From Paragemmobacter amnigenus (lineage in GTDB: Bacteria > Pseudomonadota > Alphaproteobacteria > Rhodobacterales > Rhodobacteraceae): a stretch of DNA of 64,000 bases. The stretch spans positions 156,397 to 220,396 of the forward strand of contig NZ_JAAATX020000009.1 of the NCBI RefSeq assembly GCF_009908265.2. Direction: 5' to 3'. Made by a program: the position numbers and the translations under genes. The notes beneath the pieces are model-generated. The model was not told the DNA's origin. It worked only from the letters and a program-made list of their open reading frames with translations, and searched no databases. This document shows, one piece after another, positions 55,234 through 63,682 of this stretch (position 1 is the first letter of the stretch; each line of letters begins with the position of its first letter).

Positions 55234-55581
55234 CTAATCCTCTCTCGCGGCTGCCGCCCCTGCCGCCAGCAGGCGCGGCAGATCGGTTGCCAGAGGACCA
55301 ACCTTCGCGGCACCGCGCGGTGAGCCCAGTGGGGCCTCGCGTCCGGGCAGCACGGTGTCAAAGAATTCATGCGCTTCGGTGAGATCGTCCGTCGGGTGAT
55401 CCGCATCGACGTAGTAGATCGCGCTGACCGGACAGACGGCTTCGCAGGCACCGCAATCGATACATTCGGTCGGGTGAATCCACAGTCGACCCGATCCTTC
55501 GTAAATGCAGTCCACCGGGCAAACATCAACACAAGCGCGGTCACGGCTGGTGATGCATGGATCAGAAATAACATAGGGCAT
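55234..55581 (-). CDS. 7Fe ferredoxin ([3Fe-4S][4Fe-4S], FdxA-like)
   Basis: A 115-residue ferredoxin starting MPYVISDPCITSRDRACVDV. Cysteines at 9, 17, 21 and 25 and at 40, 43, 46 and 50 give the C-x7-C-x3-C-x3-CP and CxxCxxCxxxCP pattern of FdxA-type proteins. A 65-residue C-terminal tail with FFDTVLPGREAPLGSP is common in the family. The frame upstream to 55806 is antisense noise. Adjacent to a TrxB-like ferredoxin reductase (5 bases), which may reduce it. Its partner could be the P450 or another oxidoreductase. Confidence 0.92.
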   Translation of the reverse strand: MPYVISDPCITSRDRACVDVCPVDCIYEGSGRLWIHPTECIDCGACEAVCPVSAIYYVDADHPTDDLTEAHEFFDTVLPGREAPLGSPRGAAKVGPLATDLPRLLAAGAAAARED

Positions 55582-55586
55582 TGGTC

Positions 55587-56564
55587 TTACTCTGCGTGTG
55601 TGCTGTGGCCGGGAAAGATTTGCTGATCGGGGTTGAGCGTCGCGGCGATGTGATTGACGGCGATGGCGGCCTCTCCGAACCCGACCGCGATCAACCGCAC
55701 CTTGCCCGGATATTCGCTGACGTCGCCGATTGCGAAGATCCGCTTGCGCGAGGTCTGCATGTCCGCGCCGACCTTGAAATGGATGCCTGCCGATTCCAAT
55801 CCCCAATCCGCGAAGGCGCCCAGATCGGAGGTGAAACCAAGCGCCATGATCAGCCGGTCACAGACGATCATCTCGGCCTCGGCTCCGGGCTGCTGGACCA
55901 CGACCCCCTCGATGGTGGACGTGCCGCGCAATTCGCCAATCTCGCCGGGCGCGATAATGCGTGCCCCTCCGGCACGGATTTCCTCGACGCTGGCTTCATG
56001 GGCGCGGAAACGCGCGCGCCGATGGATCACCGTCACCGATTTCGCGCGAGGCAAGGCCGCCAGGGTCCAGTCGACCGCGCTGTCGCCACCGCCCACGATC
56101 ACCACGCGCCGTCCGTCAAGCTCCGACACGTCGGGGACGAAATGCAAGACTCCGCCGGGATAGGGCGGCTGAAGGCTCGGCAACGACTTGGGTGTGAACC
56201 GACCCAGACCTGCGGCGATCAGAAGTGACCGCGTCTCGATTTGACGCCCCGTCTCGGTCGTTAGCACGAGCCGATCATCCGAACCCGCCCTGACCGCATT
56301 GACCGTTTCCCCCAGCACGAGTTCAAAGGGGTAGCGACTGGCCTGCTCGTGCAGGTTATGGATCAGATCCTTGCCGAGGATCGTGGGAAAACCGGCGATA
56401 TCGCGGATCTCCTTTTCGGGATACATGGCCGAGACTTGGCCGCCGATCTGCGGCAGGGCGTCGATGACCGCCACCTTGAGTGATCGGTATCCGGCATAGT
56501 ACGCAGCATAAAGTCCCACCGGACCGGCGCCGACGATCACTACGTCAAAGATGTCTTCCATCAT
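55587..56564 (-). CDS. Thioredoxin-reductase-like ferredoxin-NADP+ reductase
   Basis: A 325-residue two-domain flavoprotein: DVVIVGAGPVGLYAAYYAGY near the N-terminus (FAD), ALPQIGGQVSAMYPEKEI (about 34-51), VVIVGGGDSAVDWTLAAL (about 154-171, NADPH) and IFAIGDVSEYPGKVRLIAVG (about 282-301). It lacks the CxxC of thioredoxin reductases, as do the ferredoxin-NADP+ reductases of this class. GGAGG precedes two consecutive ATG codons (56564, 56561). It probably reduces the 7Fe ferredoxin encoded next. Confidence 0.92.
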   Translation of the reverse strand: MMEDIFDVVIVGAGPVGLYAAYYAGYRSLKVAVIDALPQIGGQVSAMYPEKEIRDIAGFPTILGKDLIHNLHEQASRYPFELVLGETVNAVRAGSDDRLVLTTETGRQIETRSLLIAAGLGRFTPKSLPSLQPPYPGGVLHFVPDVSELDGRRVVIVGGGDSAVDWTLAALPRAKSVTVIHRRARFRAHEASVEEIRAGGARIIAPGEIGELRGTSTIEGVVVQQPGAEAEMIVCDRLIMALGFTSDLGAFADWGLESAGIHFKVGADMQTSRKRIFAIGDVSEYPGKVRLIAVGFGEAAIAVNHIAATLNPDQQIFPGHSTHAE

Positions 56565-56678
56565 TCTGCCTCCCTTCATGGGTGCCGCACGGAATTGCCT
56601 CGTCGGCGGCCCCGACGAACCTTGGCTCCCGAAGGGCGTCGAATTCGGCGGTGTCTCCGGCGATCAGCGGCCCGCGCA

Positions 56679-57440
56679 TCAATAAATGAGCCAGCCGCCA
56701 TCCACGGGCAGTTGCGCGCCGGTGACGTAGCTTGCGTCTTTCGACAAAAGGAAGGCGATTGCACCAGCAATTTCGTCGGCCTGACCCGCCCGCCTGAGCG
56801 CGCTGTGCTCGTGGACGTACTGCTGATAGCGCTCGGATCCGGGGTTTGACCCCCCGAAACCGGTGGCGATCAGGCCCGGCGCGATCGCATTGATGCGGAT
56901 GTTCTTGCGCCCGAGATCATGCGCGAGTGTGCGCGTCATCGTCTTTACGGCACCTTTGGAGCAGGCGTAATGCGGCTGTGTGTTTTCACCGCTCGCCACC
57001 ACGACCTCGGCCTCGATCGAGGTGATGTTGACGATGGAACCACCTCCCGCGCGTTCGATTTCGGGAACAAACGCTTGCAGCATCAGGAAGACGCCCTTGA
57101 CGTTGACATCCATCACCAGATTCCAGCCAGCATCATCGGTATCGGCGAGGCCCTGCATGGTCAGCGCACCGGCGCTGTTGACCAGATTGTGCACGGCGCC
57201 GAAGCTTTTGATCGCATAGTCGCGGGCCGCTTCGATGGCGGCGCGGTCGCGCACGTCGCACCTGAACGATTCCGCAGCTCCGCCGGCAGCACGCACCAGT
57301 TCGGCTGTTTCCGCAGCGCTCTCGGCAGACAGGTCGAGACACATGATCTTGCCGCCTTCTGCAGCAAGTCTCAGCGCCGTCGCCCGCCCCATGCCGGCGC
57401 CAGCGCCGGTGATCACCGTGACAGTATCCGTGAACCTCAT
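56679..57440 (-). CDS. Short-chain dehydrogenase/reductase
   Basis: A 253-residue classical SDR: TVITGAGAGMGRATALRLAA (about 7-26) for the cofactor, LVNSAGALTMQGLAD (NSAG in place of NNAG), INITSIEAE with the catalytic Ser, HYACSKGAVKTMTRTLAHDL with Tyr and Lys, and INAIAPGLIATGFGG. The acidic residue after the second strand (LDLSAE) favours NAD(H). It could oxidise an alcohol or 3-hydroxyacyl-CoA intermediate. Substrate unknown. Confidence 0.92.
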   Translation of the reverse strand: MRFTDTVTVITGAGAGMGRATALRLAAEGGKIMCLDLSAESAAETAELVRAAGGAAESFRCDVRDRAAIEAARDYAIKSFGAVHNLVNSAGALTMQGLADTDDAGWNLVMDVNVKGVFLMLQAFVPEIERAGGGSIVNITSIEAEVVVASGENTQPHYACSKGAVKTMTRTLAHDLGRKNIRINAIAPGLIATGFGGSNPGSERYQQYVHEHSALRRAGQADEIAGAIAFLLSKDASYVTGAQLPVDGGWLIY

Positions 57441-57495
57441 GTCCTCATCCCCCAAATCGCGTCGTGTTATTCCAGTCATCTCATCCCCCGCTCAC

Positions 57496-58254
57496 TCAGC
57501 CGGCGGCCTTGCCCACACGTGCGGCGGTATCCGGATCGAGGAATCCGCGCACGGCGGCCTCGGTTTCCAGCTCCATCGCCGCGGCAACATCAAGGTGATA
57601 GCCTGCGTTGATCACTCGCTTGAGATCGATCACCGCCTTGCGGGGCCGCTCGCAGATGCGCCGCGCCATGTCTAGTGTCGTTTCCTCCAGTTTCTCGGGC
57701 GCGACCACACGGCCGGCGATTCCGAGTTCAAGCGCGCGCTGCGCGTCAAATTTTTCGCCGAAGAGGATCAGTTCCTTGGTGCGCTGCGGCCCGAGTTGCT
57801 TGGTTAGCAGCGAAGCGATCCCGCCGGTGACGAAAAGCCCGAACGTGACCTCCGGAAAGAAGCAGCGCGTTTCGCTTGAGAACACGCTGAAGTCACAGTT
57901 GATCACCCATTCCAGCGCCCCGCCGACCGCCCAGCCATGCACTTCGGCGATAAAGATCTTCGGCGAGTCGACGATGGCCTTGCTGACGATCTGATACTGG
58001 CCGATGAAACGGCGTATCTGCGCCTCGGTCTCGATCTGGTTCTCGAAATCCTTCAGATCGTCACCAGTGCTGAAAGCCCTTCCTGCACCGCGCAGGATGA
58101 CAACGCGCGCATCGTCATCCTTCTGTAGGTCGGCGATCACTTTCATCAGATCGTCCATCAGCGCCAAGTTTACTGCATTCAGGCAATGCGGACGGTTGAA
58201 GGTGACGCGCCGGATGCCGCCGTCCAGGCTTTCGATAAGTATGTTATCTACCAT
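57496..58254 (-). CDS. Enoyl-CoA hydratase/isomerase (crotonase family)
   Basis: A 252-residue crotonase. VVILRGAGRAFSTGDDLKDF (about 51-70) and EVHGWAVGGALEWVINCDFS (about 104-123) form the oxyanion hole. Glu115 and Glu135 (in CFFPEVTFGL) are 20 residues apart, like Glu144 and Glu164 of hydratases, so hydratase chemistry is plausible. It follows the mutase large-subunit gene and probably handles an enoyl/3-hydroxyacyl-CoA in the same pathway. Confidence 0.93.
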   Translation of the reverse strand: MVDNILIESLDGGIRRVTFNRPHCLNAVNLALMDDLMKVIADLQKDDDARVVILRGAGRAFSTGDDLKDFENQIETEAQIRRFIGQYQIVSKAIVDSPKIFIAEVHGWAVGGALEWVINCDFSVFSSETRCFFPEVTFGLFVTGGIASLLTKQLGPQRTKELILFGEKFDAQRALELGIAGRVVAPEKLEETTLDMARRICERPRKAVIDLKRVINAGYHLDVAAAMELETEAAVRGFLDPDTAARVGKAAG

Positions 58255-58284
58255 TTGGTCTTTCTTTCCCTGCTAAGATATTTA

Positions 58285-59985
58285 TCAGAAGATTGGTTCT
58301 TCGCGGTAGACACCCCAAACAGAGCGCAGCGCATCGCAGATTTCCCCGAGTGTTGCCTTGGCTTCCACGGCCTCCATGGTCACCGGCAGAAGGTTCTGCT
58401 TCTCGTCGGTCGCGATGACCTTCATCCGCTCCAGAATCGCATGTACCTTGGCCGTGTCCCGCTCGGCGCGGACGCGGTTCAGTCGCGCCAACTGGCGTTC
58501 CAGCGTGCCCTCGTCATAGGGATGGGGCGCGAAGTCGGCCGGTTCCTCGTCCTCTTCGACGTATTTGTTGACACCGATCACGGTGCGCTCTCCGCGCGCC
58601 TTGCGAAGTTCGTATTCATAGGCAGTGTCAGCACAGATGCGCTGCATCCACCCGGCTTCGACCGCCTTGATCGCGCCGCCCAGATCGTCGATCTGTTTCA
58701 GCATATCGAAGACTTTGGCTTCGAACTCCGAAGTCAGCGCCTCTACAGCATAGGAACCGCCGAGCGGATCTACGATCGACGTAACGTTGGTCTCTTCGGC
58801 AAGGATCTGCTGGGTCCGGATCGCAAGCTTCATCGCCTCCGCAGTCGGAATGGTGAAAGCTTCGTCGAAACCATTGGTGTGCATGCTCTGCGCACCACCA
58901 AGCACGGCAGCCAGCGCCTGAACCGCAGTACGCATCAGGTTGATCCGGTATTGCGGCTTGGTAAGAGTCATCGCCGCCGTCTGGACATGCATGCGCATGC
59001 GCATCGACTCGGCCAGTTCCGCACCGAAGCGCTCCTTGATCACCTTTGCATAGACCCGGCGTGCGGCGCGGAATTTTGCGATCTCCTCGAAGAAATCCGC
59101 CTGGCAGACGTAGAAGAACGAAAGGCGCGGCGCGAATTCGTCCACCGACATGCCGAGCTTTCTGCATTCTTCGATATAGGAGATCGCGAAGGAGATGGTG
59201 AATGCCACCTCGTGAACCGCGTTCCCGCCGACCTCGGACACATGGTATCCCGAGATGCTGATCGGGTTGAACCGCTTGGTGTGCTCTGCGCTGTAAAGAA
59301 TGGTATCGCGCACCAACCGGACCGAGGGGCGCACCGGAAAGATCCATTCCTTTTGCGCGACATATTCCTTGAGGATGTCGGCCTGGATCGTGCCCATCAG
59401 GCGCTGCGGGTCGTAACCGCGCTTCTTTGCCGCAGCCACCCACATCGCATAGATGATGAACGCCGTGGGGTTGATCGTCAGCGAGGCTGAGATCACGTTC
59501 AGGTCGATGCCGTCGAACAATGCCTCCATGTCGTCGAGCGTGTCGATCGCCACGCCCTCGCGGCCGACCTCGCCGAAGGCCATCGGATGGTCGGAATCAT
59601 AGCCCATGAGCGTCGGCATGTCGAAGTCCGTCGACGTTCCGGTCTGACCCGCCGCGATCAGATATTTGTAGCGCGCGTTGGTGTCCTCGGCATTGCCGTA
59701 GCCGGACACCTGCCGGATCGTCCAGGGCCGCGCGCGATACATGGTCGGGTAGGGGCCACGGGTGAAGGGGTATTGCCCAGGAAGCCCGATGTCCTCGGGC
59801 GGAATGTCCGCAATGTCGAGCTGGGTGTAGACGCGCTTGATCTCGATGCCCGCCTCGGTCCGGAACTCGTCCTTGCTTTCCCCGCGGCGTCCAAGCGACT
59901 CGGCAAGTTCATTGGCTTCCCAGTCGGCGAACTGCTTCTCGAGCTTTTTCAGTGTGGCTGGCTGAAAGATGTCATGCTTCGTCAT
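58285..59985 (-). CDS. hcmA: B12-dependent acyl-CoA mutase large subunit, 2-hydroxyisobutyryl-CoA mutase-like
   Basis: A 566-residue substrate-binding subunit of the methylmalonyl-CoA mutase family without the B12 domain, which is encoded separately at 62418. GPYPTMYRARPWTIRQVSGY (about 77-96) and TSTDFDMPTLMGYDSDHPM (about 117-135) line the active site. With an offset of three residues, Asp120 corresponds to Asp117, which marks 2-hydroxyisobutyryl-CoA mutase (HCM); methylmalonyl-CoA mutases have Ala there. Val93 replaces HCM Ile90 (Tyr in methylmalonyl-, Phe in isobutyryl-CoA mutase). The enzyme should convert a 2-hydroxylated branched acyl-CoA to a linear 3-hydroxyacyl-CoA. Exact substrate uncertain because of Val93. 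Confidence 0.85.
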   Translation of the reverse strand: MTKHDIFQPATLKKLEKQFADWEANELAESLGRRGESKDEFRTEAGIEIKRVYTQLDIADIPPEDIGLPGQYPFTRGPYPTMYRARPWTIRQVSGYGNAEDTNARYKYLIAAGQTGTSTDFDMPTLMGYDSDHPMAFGEVGREGVAIDTLDDMEALFDGIDLNVISASLTINPTAFIIYAMWVAAAKKRGYDPQRLMGTIQADILKEYVAQKEWIFPVRPSVRLVRDTILYSAEHTKRFNPISISGYHVSEVGGNAVHEVAFTISFAISYIEECRKLGMSVDEFAPRLSFFYVCQADFFEEIAKFRAARRVYAKVIKERFGAELAESMRMRMHVQTAAMTLTKPQYRINLMRTAVQALAAVLGGAQSMHTNGFDEAFTIPTAEAMKLAIRTQQILAEETNVTSIVDPLGGSYAVEALTSEFEAKVFDMLKQIDDLGGAIKAVEAGWMQRICADTAYEYELRKARGERTVIGVNKYVEEDEEPADFAPHPYDEGTLERQLARLNRVRAERDTAKVHAILERMKVIATDEKQNLLPVTMEAVEAKATLGEICDALRSVWGVYREEPIF

Positions 59986-59989
59986 TGAG

Positions 59990-60952
59990 TCATTCTCCGT
60001 TTATTCTGGCCAGCAGTTGGCGTGCGGCGGCATCCGGGGCGATCTTCTTGCGTTCCATCTGACCGCAAAGTTCGGAAATGGAGCCGAGGCGCTCCTCGTA
60101 GAATCGCTTCCGAACGAGCGATTCCGCGATCTTGAGCATCCGCGTCTCGGAAATCTTGCGGCGCCGCTTGACGATCTCGCCCGAGGTCTCGAGATAGCTG
60201 CGATGCCTGTCAATCGTGGCGGCAAGCTCCTCGAAGCCCTCACGGCGCAACGAGCTTGTGCCGATCACTTTGGGTTCCCAGCCTTCCACGAACTTGGTGA
60301 GATCGCCCATCTTGAGCATGCCTTTGAGCTCGAGGATGGTCCGGTTGGAATCCGACCGGTCGCATTTGGTCACGATGTGGATATCGGCAATTTCCAGAAT
60401 TCCGGCCTTAATCGCCTGGATCTCGTCGCCAAGACCGGGCGCGGACGCCACGATCACAGTATGCGCGGCCTGTACGATCTCGATCTCGTCCTGCCCGACG
60501 CCGACCGTCTCGATCAGGATGATGTCGAAACCAGCGGCGTCCAGGATATCGACCGCGTCGAGACAGCCGCGCGACAGCCCGCCCATCGCGCCACGCGTCG
60601 CCATCGAACGGATGAAGACATTCGGATTCATGGCGATATCAGCCATCCGGATTCGGTCGCCCAGAATCGAGCCGCCTGAAAATGGGCTTGATGGATCGAC
60701 CGCGATGATCCCTACCTTGCGCCCGCTGTTGGCAAACTCCTCGGCGAGAACTGCGGTCAGGGTCGATTTTCCACTGCCCGGAACCCCGGTAATGCCGACA
60801 ACATGGGCCTTGCCAGTGTGTTCGAAGATGCGCGCCAGTGCCGGTCGGCTTGCATCATCAGCGGCCTCGGCGCAGGAGAGCAGCCGTGCGATCGGAACCG
60901 TCTCGCCCCTTAGAACGCCGGGAACCAGATCCATTGGTGAAACTCTGGACAT
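59990..60952 (-). CDS. meaB: MeaB/ArgK-type GTPase chaperone of the mutase
   Basis: A 320-residue G3E-family P-loop GTPase: Walker A GITGVPGSGKSTLTAVLAEE (about 53-72), VDPSSPFSGGSILGDRIRM (about 82-100), IETVGVGQDEIEI (about 147-159) and TKCDRSD (NKxD variant, about 194-200). MeaB proteins gate cofactor loading of acyl-CoA mutases and protect them from inactivation. ATG 60952 is chosen where family similarity begins. It sits between the ligase gene (7 bases) and the large mutase subunit gene (4 bases). Confidence 0.94.
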   Translation of the reverse strand: MSRVSPMDLVPGVLRGETVPIARLLSCAEAADDASRPALARIFEHTGKAHVVGITGVPGSGKSTLTAVLAEEFANSGRKVGIIAVDPSSPFSGGSILGDRIRMADIAMNPNVFIRSMATRGAMGGLSRGCLDAVDILDAAGFDIILIETVGVGQDEIEIVQAAHTVIVASAPGLGDEIQAIKAGILEIADIHIVTKCDRSDSNRTILELKGMLKMGDLTKFVEGWEPKVIGTSSLRREGFEELAATIDRHRSYLETSGEIVKRRRKISETRMLKIAESLVRKRFYEERLGSISELCGQMERKKIAPDAAARQLLARINGE

Positions 60953-60959
60953 GGTTGGT

Positions 60960-62381
60960 TCAGGTCCTGTCTTGCTGGAGTGAGGCAAAGAGATTGCGGT
61001 CATCGATGACCCGGCGCGCCTTGTGCTGCGCTCGCTCAAGGGTATTGGGCGCCAGCACCTCGACCTTGGCGCGAACACCGATGCCGCGTTGCAGCAGCGT
61101 CGCCGCTTTCGCACGCAAGTCCGCGATCGCAGCGTCGCCCGCCTGATAGATCCCTGGCGAGGCCTCGATCTGCACGAAGAGTTCATCCATCTGCCCGGCG
61201 CGAGTGATGATCACCCGGTGTTCACCACCGTATTCGGGCATGCCTGCTACAATCGCCTCAATGTCACTGGGATAGACATTCTCTGCGCGGATCTGGAACA
61301 TGTCGTCGATCCGGCCATAAAGCCCCTTTGGCAGATATGGATAGGTCCGGCCACAGGGGGCAGGCCCCGATTCCCACATCGTCAGATCGCCCGAAGCAAG
61401 CCGGATCATCGGCTGCGACGTACGTTCCAGATGGGTGTAGACCGGCGTCCCTTGGCTGCCGTAGGGCACCCGCATGAAGGTCTTCGGATCGCAGACCTCG
61501 TGATAGACGATGTCCTGCCACAGCACCATGCCGAGATCGGTTTCGCTGTTGCCCGCCGAGGACATCCACGGCGTCATTTCCGCCATGGTGCCGCAATCGA
61601 TCACCTTCGCACCGTAGATTTCCTCAAGCTTGTTGCGGATCGCCGGGATTGATCCACCCGGTTCGCCCGAGCACATCATGATCTTGATGCCAAACTCGCG
61701 CGGATCGATCTTTTCCTCGCGGGCGACTTCGGCAAGATGCAGCGCATAGGACGGCGTGTTGTAGATGGCCTTGGGCTTGGCAAGTTTCAGCCAGCGCGCG
61801 GCGATCGCGGTTTGGCCCGCAGCACCCGCGCCGAACGGGAAAGACTTGGCGCGCATCCGTTCGGACCCCGCAAGAATGCCCCAAGAGCCGATGTAAAGCG
61901 AAAAGAGCGCGCCGATAAACACCATGTCGCCGGGGCGAATGCCGAAACTCCACATGATGCGCGCATGAGCATTGCCGATTGCGTCCCAGTCGTTCTTGCC
62001 GATCGAGAAGATGACCGGACGTCCGGTGGTGCCTGATGTGCCGTGGACACGGTGCACCTCGTTCTCGGGTATGCACAGATAGTCCCCGAACGGTTCGGCG
62101 CGTTCCTGTGCTGCGCGCAATTCCTGCTTGGTGACGACCGGAACCTTCTCGAAATCCTCGAGCGACCGGATGTGCGACGGGTGTATGCCGGCCTCATCCC
62201 ACTTGTTCTTGTAGAATGGCGCTTTGGCATAGGCATAGGCCATCACTTCGCGGATGCGCTCCAGAATGGCCTTCTCGCGCGCGCCGGGATCCATGGTCTC
62301 ACGTTTCGGATACCAGAAACGCTGGCTTGGGTCCGGCAGGTAGCTGGAATTGTAGGCAGGCGGGAAAGACCAGTCTTCCAT
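60960..62381 (-). CDS. hcl: Acyl-CoA ligase of the phenylacetate-CoA ligase family, possible 2-hydroxyisobutyryl-CoA ligase
   Basis: A 473-residue AMP-forming ligase. VHGTSGTTGRPVIFS (about 112-126) is the ATP loop, MMCSGEPGGS (about 245-254) and DCGTMAEMTPWM (about 271-282) are adenylation motifs, and YGRIDDMFQIRAENVYPSDI (about 364-383) contains the hinge Asp. The C-terminal domain of the PaaK type is complete. In known HCM operons a ligase of this family activates 2-hydroxyisobutyrate. Placed between the two mutase subunit genes, it probably makes the mutase substrate. Confidence 0.85.
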   Translation of the reverse strand: MEDWSFPPAYNSSYLPDPSQRFWYPKRETMDPGAREKAILERIREVMAYAYAKAPFYKNKWDEAGIHPSHIRSLEDFEKVPVVTKQELRAAQERAEPFGDYLCIPENEVHRVHGTSGTTGRPVIFSIGKNDWDAIGNAHARIMWSFGIRPGDMVFIGALFSLYIGSWGILAGSERMRAKSFPFGAGAAGQTAIAARWLKLAKPKAIYNTPSYALHLAEVAREEKIDPREFGIKIMMCSGEPGGSIPAIRNKLEEIYGAKVIDCGTMAEMTPWMSSAGNSETDLGMVLWQDIVYHEVCDPKTFMRVPYGSQGTPVYTHLERTSQPMIRLASGDLTMWESGPAPCGRTYPYLPKGLYGRIDDMFQIRAENVYPSDIEAIVAGMPEYGGEHRVIITRAGQMDELFVQIEASPGIYQAGDAAIADLRAKAATLLQRGIGVRAKVEVLAPNTLERAQHKARRVIDDRNLFASLQQDRT

Positions 62382-62417
62382 TTTTCTAATCCTTACAAAG
62401 GCGCGTTGTTCGGTCGC

Positions 62418-62834
62418 TTACGCGTCACTGCGTTCAGCGACGACACGGCGGATGGTTGCCACGATCTGCTCGGGGGTCGAATCCTGACGCATAATGTCGG
62501 CAACCCCCATCTCCTTCAGCTTCGCGACATCCTCGTCGGGCATCAGTCCTCCGCCAACGACGGTGATGTGAAGCGCATTCCTTTCCTTCAGCAGGTCCAG
62601 AACCCTCCCGAACAACGGCATATGCGCGCCCGAAAGCAGGCTGACCCCGAGGACATCGACATCTTCCTGAATGGCGGCGGTGACGACCTCTTCGGGCGAC
62701 CGATGTAGACCAGCATAAATCACGTCGATACCCGCATCCCGCAGGACGCGAGCGACGATCTTCACGCCGCGGTCATGGCCGTCTAGCCCAAGTTTCGTCA
62801 TCATTACCCGGATCGGGGCTGCAGCATTTTTCAT
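62418..62834 (-). CDS. hcmB: B12-binding small subunit of the acyl-CoA mutase
   Basis: A 138-residue cobalamin-binding domain. KLGLDGHDRGVKIVAR (about 14-29) holds His20, the lower axial ligand, in the DxHxxG motif. VLGVSLLSGAHMPLFGRVLD (about 61-80; the SxL motif) and VVGGGLMPDEDVAKL (about 92-106; the GG motif) complete the fold. It assembles with the large subunit at 58285-59985, as in HCM and isobutyryl-CoA mutases. Confidence 0.95.
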   Translation of the reverse strand: MKNAAAPIRVMMTKLGLDGHDRGVKIVARVLRDAGIDVIYAGLHRSPEEVVTAAIQEDVDVLGVSLLSGAHMPLFGRVLDLLKERNALHITVVGGGLMPDEDVAKLKEMGVADIMRQDSTPEQIVATIRRVVAERSDA

Positions 62835-62844
62835 CGTGTTTCTC

Positions 62845-63621
62845 CTAATTCCCGTTCTGTCTCGACATCTCGCGCCCGCTTTTCAGGCTGATCGGCGCGT
62901 GAAATTGCGTGGCACCCGGTTTCGCGATCCCGTCGCCGATCGACCCTTCGATCAGGTCGATGGCGAGGACGAGATGCGCGTCCATTGCCGTTGCGGCGGC
63001 CTGCGGGTCGGCTGCGAGGATGGCCTCGACGATTCGACGATGCTCGCCCCAGGTGCTTTTCGCCCAGTCATGCTCGCGCAGATAGGCCGACATCACCCAG
63101 CGCATCCGACTCCACAAAAGTTCCATCGTCTCGCCGATTACGGAGTTCTTCGAAAGCGTGTAGATATAGCTGTGAAAGGCCACATCCGCTGCAATCAGCT
63201 CGGTCACGGATTTCGAGCCTATTGCCGCTTCGCCGGCACCAAGAAGCCGATCAAACTCCGCGCGCGCGGCCGCCTTTAGTTTGGTTGTCTGGCAGTTTGC
63301 AGCGGCCAGTTTCGCTGCCAGCGCGTCAAGCGCACCGCGCACCTCGTACATCGAGGTGACGTAGTCGGAGGTGAGCGAATTGACCATCAGCCCGCGCCGA
63401 CCGACGTCGACCACAAATCCTTGCGCCTTCATCAGGGCGAGCGCCTGCGCCACGGGCTGGCGCGAGACGCCAAACCGTTCCGCCAGCCACTCCTGACCCA
63501 GACGGGTACCAGGCGGCAGCATGCCGCTGCAGATGGCATCCAGGATCGTCCCGTGGACTGCAGCCACCAGTCCCTCGGACTGTGATGCTGAACGACCCGA
63601 TTTCTCACTTGACACAGGCAC
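62845..63621 (-). CDS. GntR-family regulator with FCD ligand domain
   Basis: A 258-residue regulator. The N-terminal winged helix is at about 20-85 (LPPGTRLGQEWLAERFGVSR, QPVAQALALMKAQGF), and the FCD/FadR C-terminal domain spans about 90-230, with VAFHSYIYTLSKNS and EHRRIVEAILAADPQAAATA, DAHL carrying the metal-binding Asp/His residues. First gene of the catabolic operon, 10 bases before hcmB. It probably represses the operon through the repeats at 63635-63660 until a pathway metabolite binds. Confidence 0.92.
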   Translation of the reverse strand: MPVSSEKSGRSASQSEGLVAAVHGTILDAICSGMLPPGTRLGQEWLAERFGVSRQPVAQALALMKAQGFVVDVGRRGLMVNSLTSDYVTSMYEVRGALDALAAKLAAANCQTTKLKAAARAEFDRLLGAGEAAIGSKSVTELIAADVAFHSYIYTLSKNSVIGETMELLWSRMRWVMSAYLREHDWAKSTWGEHRRIVEAILAADPQAAATAMDAHLVLAIDLIEGSIGDGIAKPGATQFHAPISLKSGREMSRQNGN

Positions 63622-63634
63622 GCCGCGCCCCCTT

Positions 63635-63682
63635 TACTGGATGCAATCACTGTATGCAATACTGGCATGGAGGTGATGTCAA
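63635..63682 (-). promoter_or_regulatory. Operon promoter overlapping two GntR-type operator repeats
   Basis: On the minus strand TTGACA (63682-63677) is followed after 17 bases by TTGCAT (63659-63654) as a weak -10. Two 13-base direct repeats, ATTGCATACAGTG and ATTGCATCCAGTA (63660-63648 and 63647-63635), agree at 11 of 13 positions. Each resembles the ATTGTATACAAT-type sites of FCD regulators. The first covers the -10, so binding would block transcription of gntR and the genes behind it. Confidence 0.5.

Noticed and set aside
53992..55323. A 443-codon plus-strand open frame
   Set aside because: It is antisense to the cytochrome P450 gene, which has all diagnostic motifs.
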